NCBI GenBank assembly: GCA_902728285.1
Contig: CACVBU010001376.1
Location: forward strand, 372,001 to 436,000
Reading direction: 5' to 3'
Length of the DNA stretch: 64,000 bases
Origin: Clytia hemisphaerica
Lineage: Eukaryota > Cnidaria > Hydrozoa > Leptothecata > Clytiidae
A program made the position numbers and the translations under genes. The notes beneath the pieces were generated by a model that made no database searches, was not told where the DNA came from, and saw only the letters and a program-made list of their open reading frames with translations. How positions within the stretch are numbered: the first letter of the stretch is position 1; each line of letters begins with the position of its first letter. Positions 36,701 through 49,898 of this stretch are shown piece after piece.

Positions 36701-39700
36701 CGTTTTTATCCCCTTAATTGAAATCGTTATTTGAAGAAAGATAGTTCACCAATGTATTTTTAGCGTAAACTGAAATGAAAATTCACGAATGGCATGGTTG
36801 TGAGTTCGAGTCTCGCCGGATCCGTTGGTTTTCCAACGGTTCTGGTGGCTGATCAGAAGACAACATGAGAGCGACTGTATTCACTTTATTGAATTGAAAA
36901 TTGTTTTTTAGCTTTATTCATACATTCGAAAACAATTTGGAAATTCTAACCTTAATTGTTTGGCTTTCAGGAAAGAAGTTGAACATAGGGACAGGGAGGA
37001 AGAAAAAACTGGCAAAGAAATTCTCGAGTCACTTGAAGCAGAAGTATGTGTTGTTTCATCATATCCTTAAGGCCGGTCTCCACTTGCGCGCGCTGCGATC
37101 ACACGTTTTGGTTTCAATCCTTATTGCTTGGAAAAAAGATTACATCATAAAAATGTAACGCGCGCTCGAAAAAAAGTTGAACACATTTCAGTTTTTAACC
37201 GTTACGTCAGATCGCGCCAATGGAGTTGCTATTTTTTTTTACCAATAACATGGAATCTTTGCTCGAAAAAGAACGATTGAAGCGGAGACCGGCCTTTAAA
37301 TCCACATAATGTTTTTCTTTGGCTCTTATGTTCTCGTCTGGATCTCTATATTGGGAACTGCTAAAGGTGAAAAATCTTAACAGCACAGCTTATGCTAAAT
37401 GTGAAAAATCTTAACAGCACAGCTTATGCCATGGAAAACATAATTGTATGGAAATCTTATATTTCTATGAAAGGGTGACTTGTCGAAACAGTGGGTGGAC
37501 GAATTTTCAAAAAAAGAGTCGGTTATTACTCAAACACAAAATGAAAACGAAGAAGAAGAAGATGAAGATTACCTGAACTCAATCCCAGATGTCACTGATG
37601 TATGATATATCTCACGTTTTTTTATCTTTTGGAGTAGTTAGCGTTATGTGTCACCATGAATGCTTACAATTTGATTTTCGGCTTCATAAACTCTTTTCCC
37701 AACTGTTACAGGACAGGTCTCAAAAGTTTTCTGTTATTCACTTTTATAGGCCGATGTTGAATATTGGGAAAAGCTTCAAAAAGACTTTGATGAACTTTTT
37801 AAGTAAGAATTCTCACTCAATGTCTTGATTGTTTGTGGATCCATAAGTTTTTTGGTGAACATTTCTCTGTTTTAACACTGTTTATGGAGACTGGAAAATT
37901 TTAAACATTCATTTGGCCACCATTTTCAGCAGTTTTTTGTATCGAATGTTTAAAAAGGGTGATGTTTTTTAGATTTTCGGTTTGTATTCCTTCTACTGTC
38001 TAAGAGTGAACCCTGCTTATACTTTAGCCCGAACCGAACCTTATTCGAAACTTGAGATTTGAGCTAAAAGATTTTGACTTTTCGCTGAAAATTAATTCAA
38101 CTCAGGAGAATTAATTGAATTTCAGGAGAATACAGAAATGATGTCAAATCACTTTGGCAAATAGACAATAGGCTTTATAGAATTCTCTCCGGAGTGTAGA
38201 AGAATTTTACATGTCAAAAGTCTTAAACAATCTGCCTATGCAGAAGAATTCGCTTCAGGCTCCCACCGCAATGGACTATGTTCGAATCTCAAGCACTTGT
38301 GTTAGGGAAACATGGTGATGATAGACTCTACTCTCTTCACTGATATATCATTCTCTGTCAAAACTGACAGATGGTGGGAGTATCGGTTGACGTCAAATTG
38401 CAGATGTAGACGATAAACTTGGTATATAATCTGTCTATCCGTTTTCTAGCCTAAATTGTAAATCTATTATATAAATTTCTATTTCAGGAACGAGTCTTTG
38501 ATGAACAATGAAGAGCATTCCCTCAATTCTCCCGTCAGTGAAAAGGTTGCTTTTTTGGATTTCTGTATTTAACAAGTTGTATTGAATTATTTCAGATTTC
38601 GATGGTATCATCTTATGTACATTTTTTCTCCCTCATCATCTACAGCATTGATAACGGCAGCATAATGAAGTGTTTTTCAGAGAAGCTTTTGTTCTTTCGA
38701 AAAATCAATGCACCGTACGATTTTGTCACTTCAAAAATCAATATAGCCATGTGGGGAATATCCTTATAATATTATATTCTATTATATACTTTATTTAGGA
38801 ATATTCTTTTGAAGACTCGAATCCATTTTCTGGCCACAAGAATCCTTTCGAAGAAGGGGTGAAGAAACTGAATGAAGGAGATTTAATCAGTGCCATTCTC
38901 CTCTTCGAAGAAGCAGTGAGTAACATTTTGCCCTGATTGTCCAAGATTGGTTGTCCAAGATTGATTACAATTTTTCGACATAGTGATATAAAGGATTATC
39001 TGGTGTTCTAAAATTTTTATCGGTCTATTTTTATTAAAAGCTAGTGACCAATTCGAACCATTTTTTCCACCTTTCAGGTCACACAACAACCAGAACACGC
39101 CGAGGTAACGTTTTCTCACTTTGTGCAAGGGGGGACGACCATTGTATTTGTTTTTGTATTGAACTTTCGGTTGACCTTCATGTTAGCGACAGCGTTGACA
39201 ATTCCAACTGGAGTTGGGTTAAGGTGTAATATGGTATAGTCAAGCACTTTGTGCCCTCATCAAACCAACCAACAACAGTTTGTCTTTTTCTCTTATCGCT
39301 GAAAAGTTGAAATCAAACAAAAGTCCATTCAAAATCGTAACATCGTAATCATCACTTTGCGGCTGTACCATGTCAATTATTTTGAAAATACTACTTACTA
39401 CAGCTTACTACTTACAGTACTATTTAGTATTTTAGCTTCTTTTAATACTGATAGCAAACAGGTGATTTTTTCATTAAAAGACACCTTTATCCCCTTTTTA
39501 ATTTGTTCCTTTTGCTTCCTCTTTTTGTAAGCCCTTTTATAGTTTTTAAATAGGAGTATATCGTTTGCTTTCTCATCAATTTTGATTAACAAGCGTTTTC
39601 ACATCTGATTGACACGGATTTGAAGCAGATTGATCAGAAAGAGGGAAAGAAAAACATTTTTTGGCACAATATAACAAAAGGCAGACACTGTCCTGATGTG

Positions 39701-42700
39701 GAATATGTGCCTGATATGAAACGGGAGCACTTATGTAAAAATAAAACATTTAAAGCACTCGTCAACGTGAAATAAATCTGCGAGTCGAAATAACTCAGCA
39801 ACGCGCTCTAATCTTCTATTTTAATTTCAAAGTTTTAAAAGATTACCTATACCGATTCAAATATTCCGGTTGGTCGTGCTTTGTTTTTATAAATTTGTGT
39901 AAGAGTTTGAAGCTTTACAGGATGTGAACAAGGCATGACTTAATTAATTACAACATAAAGTTTTCTCAAATTTGACGACTATAGAAAGAGCTCTCTTTTT
40001 GCTCTCATGGGTGATTTATTTTCGGACAGCTGTACCATCATTTTATTTCAAACGGTCGATCCATTTTGTTATTTTGTAACGGATATTTATGATTGCACTT
40101 TTGGAATAATTTGAATCGTAGGGTATGAATGAAATTATAGAGGCCAAAAAGTAATCAAACGGTACGAAAAATGTTATTATTATATTGGAAATTTTCGTCC
40201 CCTTTCTACTTTCGAAAAAAGGACAAACTGTGAGCTCGAATATTTTATGGATACAGAAAAAATTAATATATTCTACTTATCACTTAAAACACTTTTGTCT
40301 ATGAATCTTCTCGGTAAGTATTTAACATAAACCTTAATAATTCCAAATGTCAATCCCGAAATGACTTGAGGTCTGTGCTTCTAATGCTTTGCGAAATACT
40401 GGCTGGCCATTGTTAAAGATGATTCCAAACAACTTCTTATAGGCTTGGCAATATTTGGGAACAAGTCAAGCCGAGAATGAGCAAGAATTCCTCTCCATTA
40501 AAGCTCTCAACAAGTAATAGCTTTTTGAAATCATTTTACCCCTCATATTATTTTCCTGTTACGACAGTAAATCACAGTTTAGACTCTCCTTTACTCTTTA
40601 AGCATCCTTTTAACTAGTCCAAAATTCGAACAATTAGTAACCTCATTTACGTTTAAAGAATGGAGACTGAATGATATTTCACATTATTTCAATTTTCCGA
40701 AAACTATATATTGATCAAATTCCGATGTGATGACATCGCTTTCATTCCGATGAGCTACCAAGAGAACTCTAACGATTTTTCTGTATTTTTATTAGATGTG
40801 TGGAGCTACAACCGGACAATTTGGAAGCGTGGATGGCTTTATCTGTCAGTTATACAAACGAATCTATGTATCTACAGGTAGTTTAGTTTTTTAAAAGCTT
40901 TGATCACGAAATTGTTCACCAGAGTGAAAGATTACCCGTTGTTCTTCGCAAAAACAACGTCGACATTGCATATCTATCTTTGTTTGTTTAAGGAGTTTCA
41001 AAATTTGTTAGAATTTTTAAACCGCCTCCTAAGATTCTATTAAACTGCATGGTTTTAGATTGATTATTTCTTAATATTGAATTCAATTATTATACAGGCC
41101 TGTCAATCGCTGAAATCATGGATAAAGAATAACCCAAAGTAAGAAATGTAACGTTTTGTTAGTGTTTAATTTTGTCAATACATCGATTATAGCAGAGGAA
41201 TGTAAAAAGATGGAAAAACAGTTTCTTGAAAACAATGGAAAAACGGCTCGTCATATACCAGGTCTCTTGCCCTTAAGGGAGTTTATCTCGAGTTAATAGG
41301 TTTTTTTTTGTTGTCGCTATAAAAAATCGGCATAACTAGCGTGTTGTGACAGAATTCTTTTGTTTTGAGTCTAATTATGCGCAAACTTTTAGGGCTTTTA
41401 TTTTGGGTACACCTCACCTATACCAAAAGTTACCTATATTTTCTTGCTCAGAATTTCCTAGCGATTCTACTGATATAACCGCATCATGACCGCACCATGA
41501 TATGGAAAGCTAGACTTTGAGAAAATTATAACTTCATCTTAATTTTACTCGATTTCTGACAGTTTTGCAAGAATCAATTTAATATCATTGCGTTAAGAAT
41601 TTCTTTTGCTATACATTGGTAAATAAATTGCTCCTTATTCTTAAAAATTGAATTTGTAATCGGTGAAAAAGGAAAAACAAATTTTCATTTTTATCGTCAA
41701 ATCATGTAGAAACCGTCCGATTTGTATGGCGAGCCGTCTTTTCTGGACTTTCATTTAATGACCTAATCAACGTTTTTACAATAGAAATTTTCAATATAAG
41801 TGATCGTTGAACTCTGAGTAATCAGAAAAGCTGTTTTCCATCTCTTTACATTCCTCTGATTATAGTTTACATAAAAAATACGAAAAAAGTTCTCAATCTT
41901 AAAATGATACTTCGTTCTTGCTGAACGATAAAATTAAAATAAATAGTAAAAATTTAATAAAGTTTAAATGTTGATGCGTTACTGTTGCATTTGCGTTTTC
42001 CCTTAGCGGATCCCAGAATGAAGTTTAGTTTTTTTCAGCTGCCTTGTTTTCAAAGCCTGCAGGTTTCAATATACCAGGTGAGTAAAAAGCTTTATCACTA
42101 CCAGTTAACACGTCATTGCCGCCTTTCTTCACCGCCCGATCCAAAATGTCCCCGCCATCTCCATTCAGTCCGCCTCCAGGACCTGCGGCTTTCCCTATGA
42201 ATATAAAAAGTGATAAAAATGTTTAAAGTCCTTTTGAAAAAAGCAGCAATCCCAAAAACAAAATTTTTCCGTTAGGCGAAAATAAAAAATTGTAATGTTT
42301 TCGGAATGCGAGTGAAGGAAAAAAGCTCTCATGCGGCCGGCCGGCCTGCTATTTTTGATAACTTAAGATCGTTGAAATAGAACTTTAAAGATGACTTTTT
42401 TGTACAAGCACTATGAAGTAAGCCAGAATACTAATGTATCAACTACTAACGAACAAAACTTGATTTACAAGTGGGGATATCTAACCAAACGACGTTTGAT
42501 AACTTGATTTTCTTTATGATGAACCATATACCCCCATAGTCTGCGGCCGGGTCAGAAAAATCTTTTTCACCCGGCCGGTTTCCGGAAACACAACATTTTT
42601 TTATTTTCGCCTTACAATAAACAATGTTAGTCTCAACAAAGACCTTCTCTCGGACTTAACATAAAACGCAAGACAAGAAAGACGTACCCTTTGCAACTTC

Positions 42701-44694
42701 AAATATTAGGAACATTATTATTGTAAAGCCTGCAAGATGGAAAACCTTCATGTTATATTCAATTCGACTAAAACTAAAAAAGTGACAAAACCTCCTGCTC
42801 TTACAAATGACAGACTGAAATTAACTTTCATCCTACACCTTCTCGTATTTTGTTCCAACGAAATTAAAATTCCATTATAATTGGGTAACTTTACGTGTAT
42901 TGGCGGATCTGCCAAAAATGTTGTTTTAAAAAGTAATTGCAACTTAATTTTGATGGCGGTGATGTTGTGGCACTCCTGGTTAATTATTAGTTAAGACAGG
43001 GGGTAAGGTACAGTCTGCAATTTTCCTCAGTATATTTGCAAAGTCTAAAGTGACAAGAAAAATAGCGTGGTGAATAAAGATATGTTAGAAATTAACATTT
43101 AATCTGTATTATTTAAACGACCATAAGGCTGCTCAAAAATTCGTTATTTCAACCCGATCTTTTCATTTCTATCACATTCGCAGATATGAAAACATCTTGA
43201 GCAATCAATTGATACCAACAGGTGATTTGAAATCAGAAGCTCGAAGCAACATTTTATCTTCATCACTGGTTTCCACAGAAACTCTCAAAGAAGTGGAGAA
43301 CATTTTCTTGACCGCTGCTCGTCTCTCTCCTCAACAAACCATCGACCCTCAAATACAGGTTCGTGTCAAAAGAGTTAAAAATTGGTTTAGAAAACGATTT
43401 ACAACCACCACTACCTATTTGGAAAGATTAATTTGTTAATTTTGTTTTGTCAGCAAAATTTGTTCTCAATGTCTATTTTCATTAAAAAAAAACTTTTATG
43501 CTACAAACAAAAGTCACTTCAGGCGTTGCACAACTAGGCTTCTGCTCGGCTTAGATAGAGTCTCTCGTGACCTGAAGAGTTGGCTAGTCCATAGCATATT
43601 CTTATTTTCACAAATGTTCTTCATATTACTAATAAATTTTTCGTTTTCATTTATCCAGATTGGTCTTGGTATTTTGTTCAATATTTCACACGAGTACGAA
43701 AAAGCCATTGATTGTTTCAAAACAGGTCTACAAGTCAAGCCTGATTCTGCCCTTCTATGGAACAAACTAGGCGCGACACTTGCGAACAGTGGTAAAAGCG
43801 CAGAGGCTATCGAAGCGTACCGTAACGCGTTGAGTTTGAGGCCGGGTTTCATTCGATGTCGGTACAATCTGGGCATCAGTTGCATCAACTTGAAGGCTTA
43901 TGATACCGCCATCGAGCACTTTCTCTCCGCCCTTAACATGCAGCGACAGGTAACATAGTCAGAAATTGTTTCACTATCCCATTAACGTTCTAAACTATCA
44001 GTCATATAATCGTTCCACTCTTATCTTAGTGCAGTCACAAACCCATGACACTCTACCTTAATTTCGAATTGAATGACTACTTTAATCGTAGAAATTTTAG
44101 CGAGTTTTCCCTATTTTCGCTAAAATAAATCTCGCTAAAACACGACGAATCAACAGATCGCTAAAATTTATCCGCACGAAATTTCTGGTTATATTGCCTT
44201 GATACATTATTATCAATAGGAAGGGTTTTAGTGCAAAGAAATGCTAGAAAACGAATTCAGTCAATAATGTAATACGTGTATTCGCTAAAATTTATCCACG
44301 CGAAATTTTTTGAAATCGTGATTCGCTAAAATAAATTCAAAAAAAATCAAGATTTTCCTGACTCGCTAATATACGCTAAAATTAGTCTCGCTAAAATTTA
44401 TACGATTAAAGTCAAGAACCGCAGATCAAAAGTAAAGGAAAGCTTATTAAACCTGAATTTGATTACCCTCTAGACCTTCCGGTCTTATATTCTCAGCCTT
44501 TAAATTTAACTCTTAATGTATTTTTTTTACCATTTATTTAGGGTGAAGATCCAACTCGGACAGCTAGCACAATGTCCGAAAATATTTGGGACACTTTGCG
44601 CATGACCATGTCTTTGCATGGACGAAGTGATTTACTGAAAGCTGTGGAGAAGAGAGACTTGGGTGTGATCAATCGAGAAATGAAAACGAGATGA
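33786..44694 (+). CDS. PEX5: Peroxisomal targeting signal 1 receptor, complete, 17 exons
   Basis: PEX5 binds cytosolic proteins ending in an SKL-like signal and docks them at the peroxisomal membrane. Exons: 33786-33878, 34125-34151, 34285-34402, 35609-35674, 36462-36612, 36971-37043, 37474-37599, 37750-37802, 38488-38545, 38799-38915, 39078-39104, 40443-40513, 40796-40877, 41098-41138, 43184-43358, 43659-43949, 44542-44694. All introns are GT-AG and phases agree, giving 573 aa. The start is preceded by an in-frame TAA. The N-terminus has the conserved Cys11 ([12 protein letters not shown]), the recycling ubiquitination site. Diaromatic PEX14-binding motifs: WQQDY (83-87), WAHQF (143-147), WVDEF (183-187). 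TPR repeats run from about 260 to 525, including [20 protein letters not shown]. The C-terminus lacks the usual short vertebrate ending. A poly(A) signal lies at 44905. Confidence 0.95.
36800..36850 (+). repeat. Possible tRNA-derived SINE scrap
   Basis: GAGTTCGAGTCTCGCC at about 36810 looks like a pol III B box, followed by a CCGTTGG...CCAACGG hairpin. No A box or poly-A tail was found, so this is a weak call. It lies in PEX5 intron 5. Confidence 0.25.
37070..37295. mobile_element. MITE in PEX5 intron 6, TTA duplication
   Basis: AGGCCGGTCTCCACTT at 37070 is mirrored by AAGCGGAGACCGGCCT ending at 37295. TTA flanks both sides (37067-37069 and 37296-37298), the 3-bp target typical of PIF/Harbinger MITEs. 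Confidence 0.8.
39105..40442. other. PEX5 intron 11, no inserted gene seen
   Basis: This 1.3-kb intron is AT-rich. I see only chance open frames in it. Confidence 0.5.
41193..41858. mobile_element. hAT-like MITE in PEX5 intron 14
   Basis: CAGAGGAATGTAAAAAGATGG at its left end (41193) pairs with CCATCTCTTTACATTCCTCTG ending at 41858. ATTATAG stands on both sides (7 bp, or 8 if the neighbouring G is counted), which fits a hAT duplication. The interior is non-coding. Confidence 0.7.
42275..42611. mobile_element. Second MITE in PEX5 intron 14, TTA duplication
   Basis: GGCGAAAATAAAAAATTGT at the left is mirrored by TTTTTTTATTTTCGCC ending at 42611, with TTA on both sides (42272-42274, 42612-42614). 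The interior has CGGCCGGCCGG at 42340 and CCCGGCCGG at 42570. Harbinger-type by duplication. Confidence 0.75.
44079..44412. mobile_element. Foldback MITE in PEX5 intron 16
   Basis: ACTTTAATCGTAGAAATTTT at 44079 is mirrored at 44412 (AAAATTTATACGATTAAAGT). CGCTAAAAT words occur at least ten times inside on both strands. The same word style is seen in the MITE at 23892, which uses CGCGAAA. Confidence 0.75.
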
Positions 44695-44756
44695 CAAGGC
44701 TGTTCTAGACATTCGAATCTTAATATCTTCTGTGAATGTTACGGTGAACTTCATGG

Positions 44757-44803
44757 ATATTGATTGATTGATTGATTGATTTATTGATTTATTGATTGAT
44801 CAA
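44757..44803. repeat. (TTGA/TTTA)n microsatellite
   Basis: GATTGATTGATTGATTTATT-type tetramers lie in the 3' flank of PEX5, upstream of its poly(A) signal. Confidence 0.85.
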
Positions 44804-44910
44804 ATTTAATTTATTGGACTGAACTTTGTAATCAAGAGCAATTCCTAATATATATCTACGTATTATCTCATTTTCGCATTTTGACCATAGAAGCTGTCTG
44901 TTTAAATAAA

Positions 44911-45983
44911 ATTGGCAGTGCGCACATTTTGATACATTGCTCTTGAAGGAGAAAAGAACACAGCAATTAAAAGTAATACCTTGTTGGAAAGATTATCTTA
45001 AGCGGATAATTTTAATACTTCAAAATCTTTCAAAAGTTTTGAAAATGAAGATGAAACAAATGAAGATTTTTCGTACCTTATCTATTAGCCAAAACAGGGC
45101 TTAAAAACAATCATCATTTTATGAGCTATTTCTGAAATCTACATCCGTAACTATTCTCAGGATTTGGCTTAAATCTTTGCTCAATTTTTTTTTCTAAACA
45201 ATCAAATTTTCAGTTTCATAGCCTGCTGCTATAACTGTCATTCGAAATCAAATTTCTATAATATAGCTATTTTTTATTTTAGTTTTTATAAATTTTGAAT
45301 ATTTTTGTATTCAACAGTAAAGATTTAGTTAGGTTATCAAAATTGAAAATATAATTTTTGAATTTGATAAATTAAATTAAAAGGCTTGTCCTTTTATTTC
45401 AGTTTATTGACCTATGGTAGGGAGTATTGAAAGGTGTATTTTCTGGCAATAAATCTAGTTTTGAAAATTTCGTGTTTTAGAGGTAAACTTGCTCTGATTA
45501 GGGGTGATTTTGAATGTCGGAGGGGGGAGGGTCAACTGATGCTTGTCCGCGCCGGGGTAAGATTCCAAAAAATGTTATATCTTCCACCCCCTGTGATATC
45601 TTTAATATCATACGGTCCTTATTTTACACGCTATTTTGATATGTATAGTTAGACTGTCTTTATATGTAAAAGACTTTAGTTTACATTCAATATTCCACGT
45701 GTCCGGTTATACTGCTATTTTACATCCCCCCCCCGAAAAAAAGTTTAGTTTAGCCACTAAGGGTCTGCAAATCAGACTACTCAAACCCCGCTTTGAAGAA
45801 AACCTCTTCGTTATTTTTCGAATTTTCGCACACTACCATATCAAAATTTTGAGAGAAGTTCTGTTTGCATAATTTGGAATCACTTTAGAAAAATTAGATT
45901 TAATCCTGATCCGCGAAATTACGCCAAAAATCAGGGAACTCCTCATCCGCGAAATCAAGTCCATGCGAAAGTTTATCCCATTA
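44911..45983. other. Intergenic, nothing recognised
   Basis: AT-rich sequence with no gene. Two CCGCGAAAT-like words near 45910 and 45948 look like scraps of the CGCGAAA repeat family. Confidence 0.4.
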
Positions 45984-46662
45984 AGGGCTCTGGCCATAGT
46001 CGGAAAATTGATTTTAGTATTTGAACATGAAAGTTATGTTTTAGATTCTTTAACACTCTCAACAAAGAATTGCCTTTATAAATTGCTTTTTAATCAAATC
46101 CCTTAAAGAGTAATCAAGAATTTAATTGCAAAAATGACGCTATGAACTTTAAAAAGACGTTAATAATATGTTGCATCACCATCTTTTATAAAAAAGTGCT
46201 AAATTTTAATGGGTAATTAACTTTTTTGTTTCGAATTTTTTTCAAACTCTCCGCCAAGAATTGAACTGTTTTAAATTTTTCGGAAAAATTTTCTAAATTG
46301 ATGCATCAAAAGTTATGGCTGTTCTATGAAAAATTGGGATAGAAATTGGTCAAAAAGCACTATTTTCAAGATTTTGAAGCAAATTAGCTTTTAGAAATAT
46401 TTTCCGAAAAAATAATTTTAGTTCGATAAAAGATACACCATCTACCGCAAAAAAAATTTCAAAATGTTTTTTCTTCGCCGAAACTAAGCTCTTCAAAGTT
46501 GAAATACTCTTCTTCGCAAAAGTCTTCATTTTCTTCTTCATCAGATTTTTTTCATTGCGATTCTTATATTTTCAAACATGCCACAGTTTTGTGAGCTACA
46601 TCAAGTAGAACTTTATATTTTGTAAGTGGCAAATATTAAAAACTCACTACGGTCAGAGCCCT
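45984..46662. mobile_element. MITE with AGGGCTCTG ends
   Basis: AGGGCTCTGGCCATAGT at 45984 is mirrored by ACTACGGTCAGAGCCCT ending at 46662. TA adjoins both ends. There is no coding capacity. Only the outer 20 bases or so pair well. Confidence 0.6.
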
Positions 46663-47397
46663 TAAGTACCATTTCCACAAGAAGAATCTCATCACTCTGG
46701 CAAGTCTTTTAAAAAAAGTAATATTTATTCGATCGAAAAAGGTTACCTTAAGTTTATCTATCACTTTAAAACTAACAAAAAAAGCCCCTTTTAGTCAACC
46801 GACAGAGGTTTTTTCTGCTTTTTTTGACTGAATGAAGAAAACTTTACAAATGGTGATCGAACCATCACATCATTTTCCCAAATTATTTTATTGGTTAATC
46901 CTCCAATCTTTCCAAAAGGTTATTTTTTTTCAACATCTGAAGCTTCCAGTGATTTTCAAAAGTTAAGATCATATCAAAATTTTCGGGTCAGGGCTGGGGT
47001 TGCTTTAGCATTCATATTGGAAGTTTATCGTGGCTTGAATCACGAGATTTACGTTTAGCTACGTTTCGAGAGATTTTTCTTCCATCATTGGGCAATGTGG
47101 AGGGCACTATTTGTACTAATAGACCTTTGTACTAAGAGATAATTTACCTTGCACCTATGCTAACATGGGGATTCACATCTTGTATAAAGGAAATTACACT
47201 TGATATTATGGGTAATAAGAAAAACGTGTATGATTAACTCATAATTTCGGTTAAAGTTCTAACATACCTAATTTCATCCACATCTCAACTTGAACTTCTT
47301 TTATTAGACACACCCGCTAAAAATCGAGAGCATCTACCGCGAGAGGGTTCTGAAGAATATCCTTTCTAAGCTGGCAAGGAAGTTTGAAACAGATTTA
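46663..47397. other. Intergenic, nothing recognised
   Basis: No gene or clear repeat is visible here. Confidence 0.4.
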
Positions 47398-47599
47398 TAA
47401 AGCCCGAAGGGCTAGACGTCGTGCTTTGGCTGAAAATTGTGTCGAAGTTAGGTCTGGCGACATTACAAAAGAATTTTAGCGCTTGATCAGTAAGAAGTTT
47501 CGCAGATTTTCGAAAACAATAGCAGCAATATTTTTTACGATATTCACTTTTTTGTGCTTGGAAGAGCTTAAAGCACGACATCTAGCCCTTCAGGCTTTA
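47398..47599. mobile_element. Small MITE, about 200 bp
   Basis: TAAAGCCCGAAGGGCTAGAC followed by GTCGTGCTTT is mirrored at 47570-47599 (AAAGCACGACATCTAGCCC, then TTCAGGCTTTA). A self-pairing CCCGAAGGG lies inside each arm. Confidence 0.7.
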
Positions 47600-47825
47600 G
47601 AGAAACCTGTGGTTTAAAAGTTAGGTCAACATCTGTTTTAGGCAAAATTCACCTGTCTGGAATTTAGATGGTTTACCCTTGTTTAGATTTTAAAAACGTT
47701 AAGTTTCTTACTTTTAATTGCCCCCGCAAGGAGCGCAGCGACTGAGGAGGCACTCATAGCTTCACGCAATATATTTATGGTGGGTTTTTGGTAGCAAAAT
47801 TCGCTAGCTTTTTTTTCGATGGATA

Positions 47826-47995
47826 AATGCAAATTTCGTTCGTTAAATTCAAATTTCGTTCGGTAAATTCAAATTTCGTTCGGTAAATTCCAAATTTTTG
47901 TGCGGTAAATTCAATTTTTTTGTTCGGTAAATTCAAATTTTTTGTTCGCCACAGTTAAATTTCATTCGGTAAATTTCAATTCCGTTTTCATTATT
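47826..47995. repeat. Minisatellite, about 21-bp unit
   Basis: AAATTTCGTTCGGTAAATTC repeats about eight times with growing divergence (TTTTTGTTCGG variants). There are no spacer/repeat alternations as in a CRISPR array. Confidence 0.8.
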
Positions 47996-49120
47996 TCATT
48001 TGAAATATTTGCCATTGATCACAAATTCTAAATTTTTGCTTTTTCTGGTCTTTAAAATTACACATCATGGGTCTTTGAAATACACGAAAAGTTGGTCAGT
48101 CTGGTCAGTAGAATCACATCAACAATCAACACGTGCGACTGGCAGTAGTGGTGGTGGTGATGCAGTCCTTTCTTATACTCAACCTGCTCCTCTTGCCTGG
48201 TTTGTACATAACGTATCTTTCTTTTATTCATTCTCATGTGCAGGAAATTTGTGCCATAAGTATTCTGTTAGTCAAGATCTCCTTGGTGCACAAACTGAAC
48301 TCCTCTTTTCGTTAGGAATTCCAATCAACTCTGCTTTTTTCTGGGGTATAATGCCTGAGTGTGTGTCAGGGGGTGCATGTCACTAGTCCGACACTATCTA
48401 GTCCGACAGTGAAATAGTCCGAATCTTTAAAATAAATTTACAATTTGGAAGACTTTTTTTCCGACGTCACTTTTGTCCGAAAACGAAAGATTTTAGAGTG
48501 TCGAATGTTGAATAAGGGTTTTTCACAGAGATAATATTAATAAAAGATCATATTGGCGGCATTTTGACATAATTAGAAATCCATTCGATTAAAGGACCAA
48601 CCAGGGTTGTAAATCACTAAAGAAGGGTCGTAAAAACAGCTAAATCCAATTTCTTGACTCTTGAAAGCCTATCCTAACAAGCTTCCCAAAATTTAAAAGT
48701 CTGGTTTAGGGGCCTAAAACCTCAAAATCGGAACGTTGGATTTTTATAAAGATGTGCCTCCGATTCATATTTCGTTTTTCATATCCAGGCGGTGTCAATC
48801 GAACTGTTCGATTATCGAACTAATCGAACTTAATCGAATCCTATCGAACGATAGCTGTTCGATTACCGAACCCAATCGAACACCTATCGAACTGGGAAAA
48901 CTTTCGTAAAGTTCGATGACTGTTCGATTATACGATTATAGTTCGATCGCAGTTCGATGAATACGATTGAGGTTCGATCAGTTTGATTAAGATCAATGAA
49001 GTTCGATTGGTTCGACTAAATTGATTTATACCTTGCCGCCCAATTTTTTATTTATATTCCGAGGGCGTATTGGCGGCCGCCCACAGGCCATTCTCGCGGG
49101 CCATCCTATAATATCTATCC

Positions 49121-49898
49121 TAGCCTGGGAATCCAAGCGTTAAACTTTTTTCACAGTCTAGTTTATGATATTTTTGCTGCTGGTTTAACGCTTGGCGCAG
49201 GTAACTCGCCTGCAGGGAGATTTTTCCCTGCGATGCAGGTTCGGCGGCCTGATTGGCCAGCTTTCGGCGAATTACTTAGCAGTACTTTCGCGCGCATTTT
49301 GATTATTTCGATGCGTGCGCATAATTTATGGAAAAAGCTGAAAACAAACAGGCTGCATCATTTGAAAATTTCAGGCGTGTGGTCAATCACACGTCTAAAA
49401 TCTTAATTTCAGTAATTTAGGCGTGTGATAAGGAGTGCTATGCACAACTTTCAGTTGTGAAACTTACTTTATGGGGTGTGATTGATCGCACTCCTCAGAC
49501 ATTTAAGGTGTGTGTGGAGGTGTGCGCGTGCTATCGCACGCCTCAAATGATGCAGCCTGGACAAAGGAAAACAAATGAAAATGAAAACATAGATTCATTT
49601 TAAAACAAAATGGCTGTTGGCTGGAAGTCTAAATACATGTGGCTGATGTTTTTATTTTGCTTTTTAGTAGCTTTGAAAGTCTTTATAGATTGTGGAGGAG
49701 TTTTATGGTAAGTTGATTATGTGTGTTTGCCTGGGTTTCCAAAGTTCAGAAACTCTGTCAACAAGGGTTCACACACAGACTGTTTATAACATTCTGTGTC
49801 AGACTAATCTACCTGCACCAAGCTCTATAATTTTAGAACTTTGTGAGGTGAGGTATTTTTTGTTTTTTCTAAAATTATGAGCTTGGGTTCCCAGGCTA
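49121..49898 (+). mobile_element. TAGCCTGGG MITE, copy 1, perfect 9-bp TSD
   Basis: The ends are TAGCCTGGGAATCCAAGCG and AGCTTGGGTTCCCAGGCTA, with TATCTATCC directly on both sides (49112-49120, 49899-49907). The interior has a TATA-like CATAATTTATGG, a conserved AACAAAATGGCTGTTGGCTG and a donor-like ATGGTAAGT. An extra piece at about 49345-49560 repeats GGCGTGTG / CACACGCC words and is absent from the other copies. Confidence 0.85.

Noticed and set aside
38255..38330. GTTCGAATCTC as a pol III B box of a SINE or tRNA
   Set aside because: No A box, no cloverleaf and no poly-A tail. A short match like this is expected by chance.
47826..47995. Repeat array considered as CRISPR-like
   Set aside because: Units are contiguous with no unique spacers, and the genome is eukaryotic.
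48000..48386. 128-codon open frame before the second nest
   Set aside because: No recognisable domain. It begins in AT-rich sequence after a minisatellite and its last bases run into the end of a MITE, so it is most likely a chance frame.
49612..49710. ATG-started hydrophobic frame inside TAGCCTGGG MITE copy 1, ending at a splice donor
   Set aside because: The other three copies have stops or shifts in the same block, so the frame is not conserved even though the DNA is.
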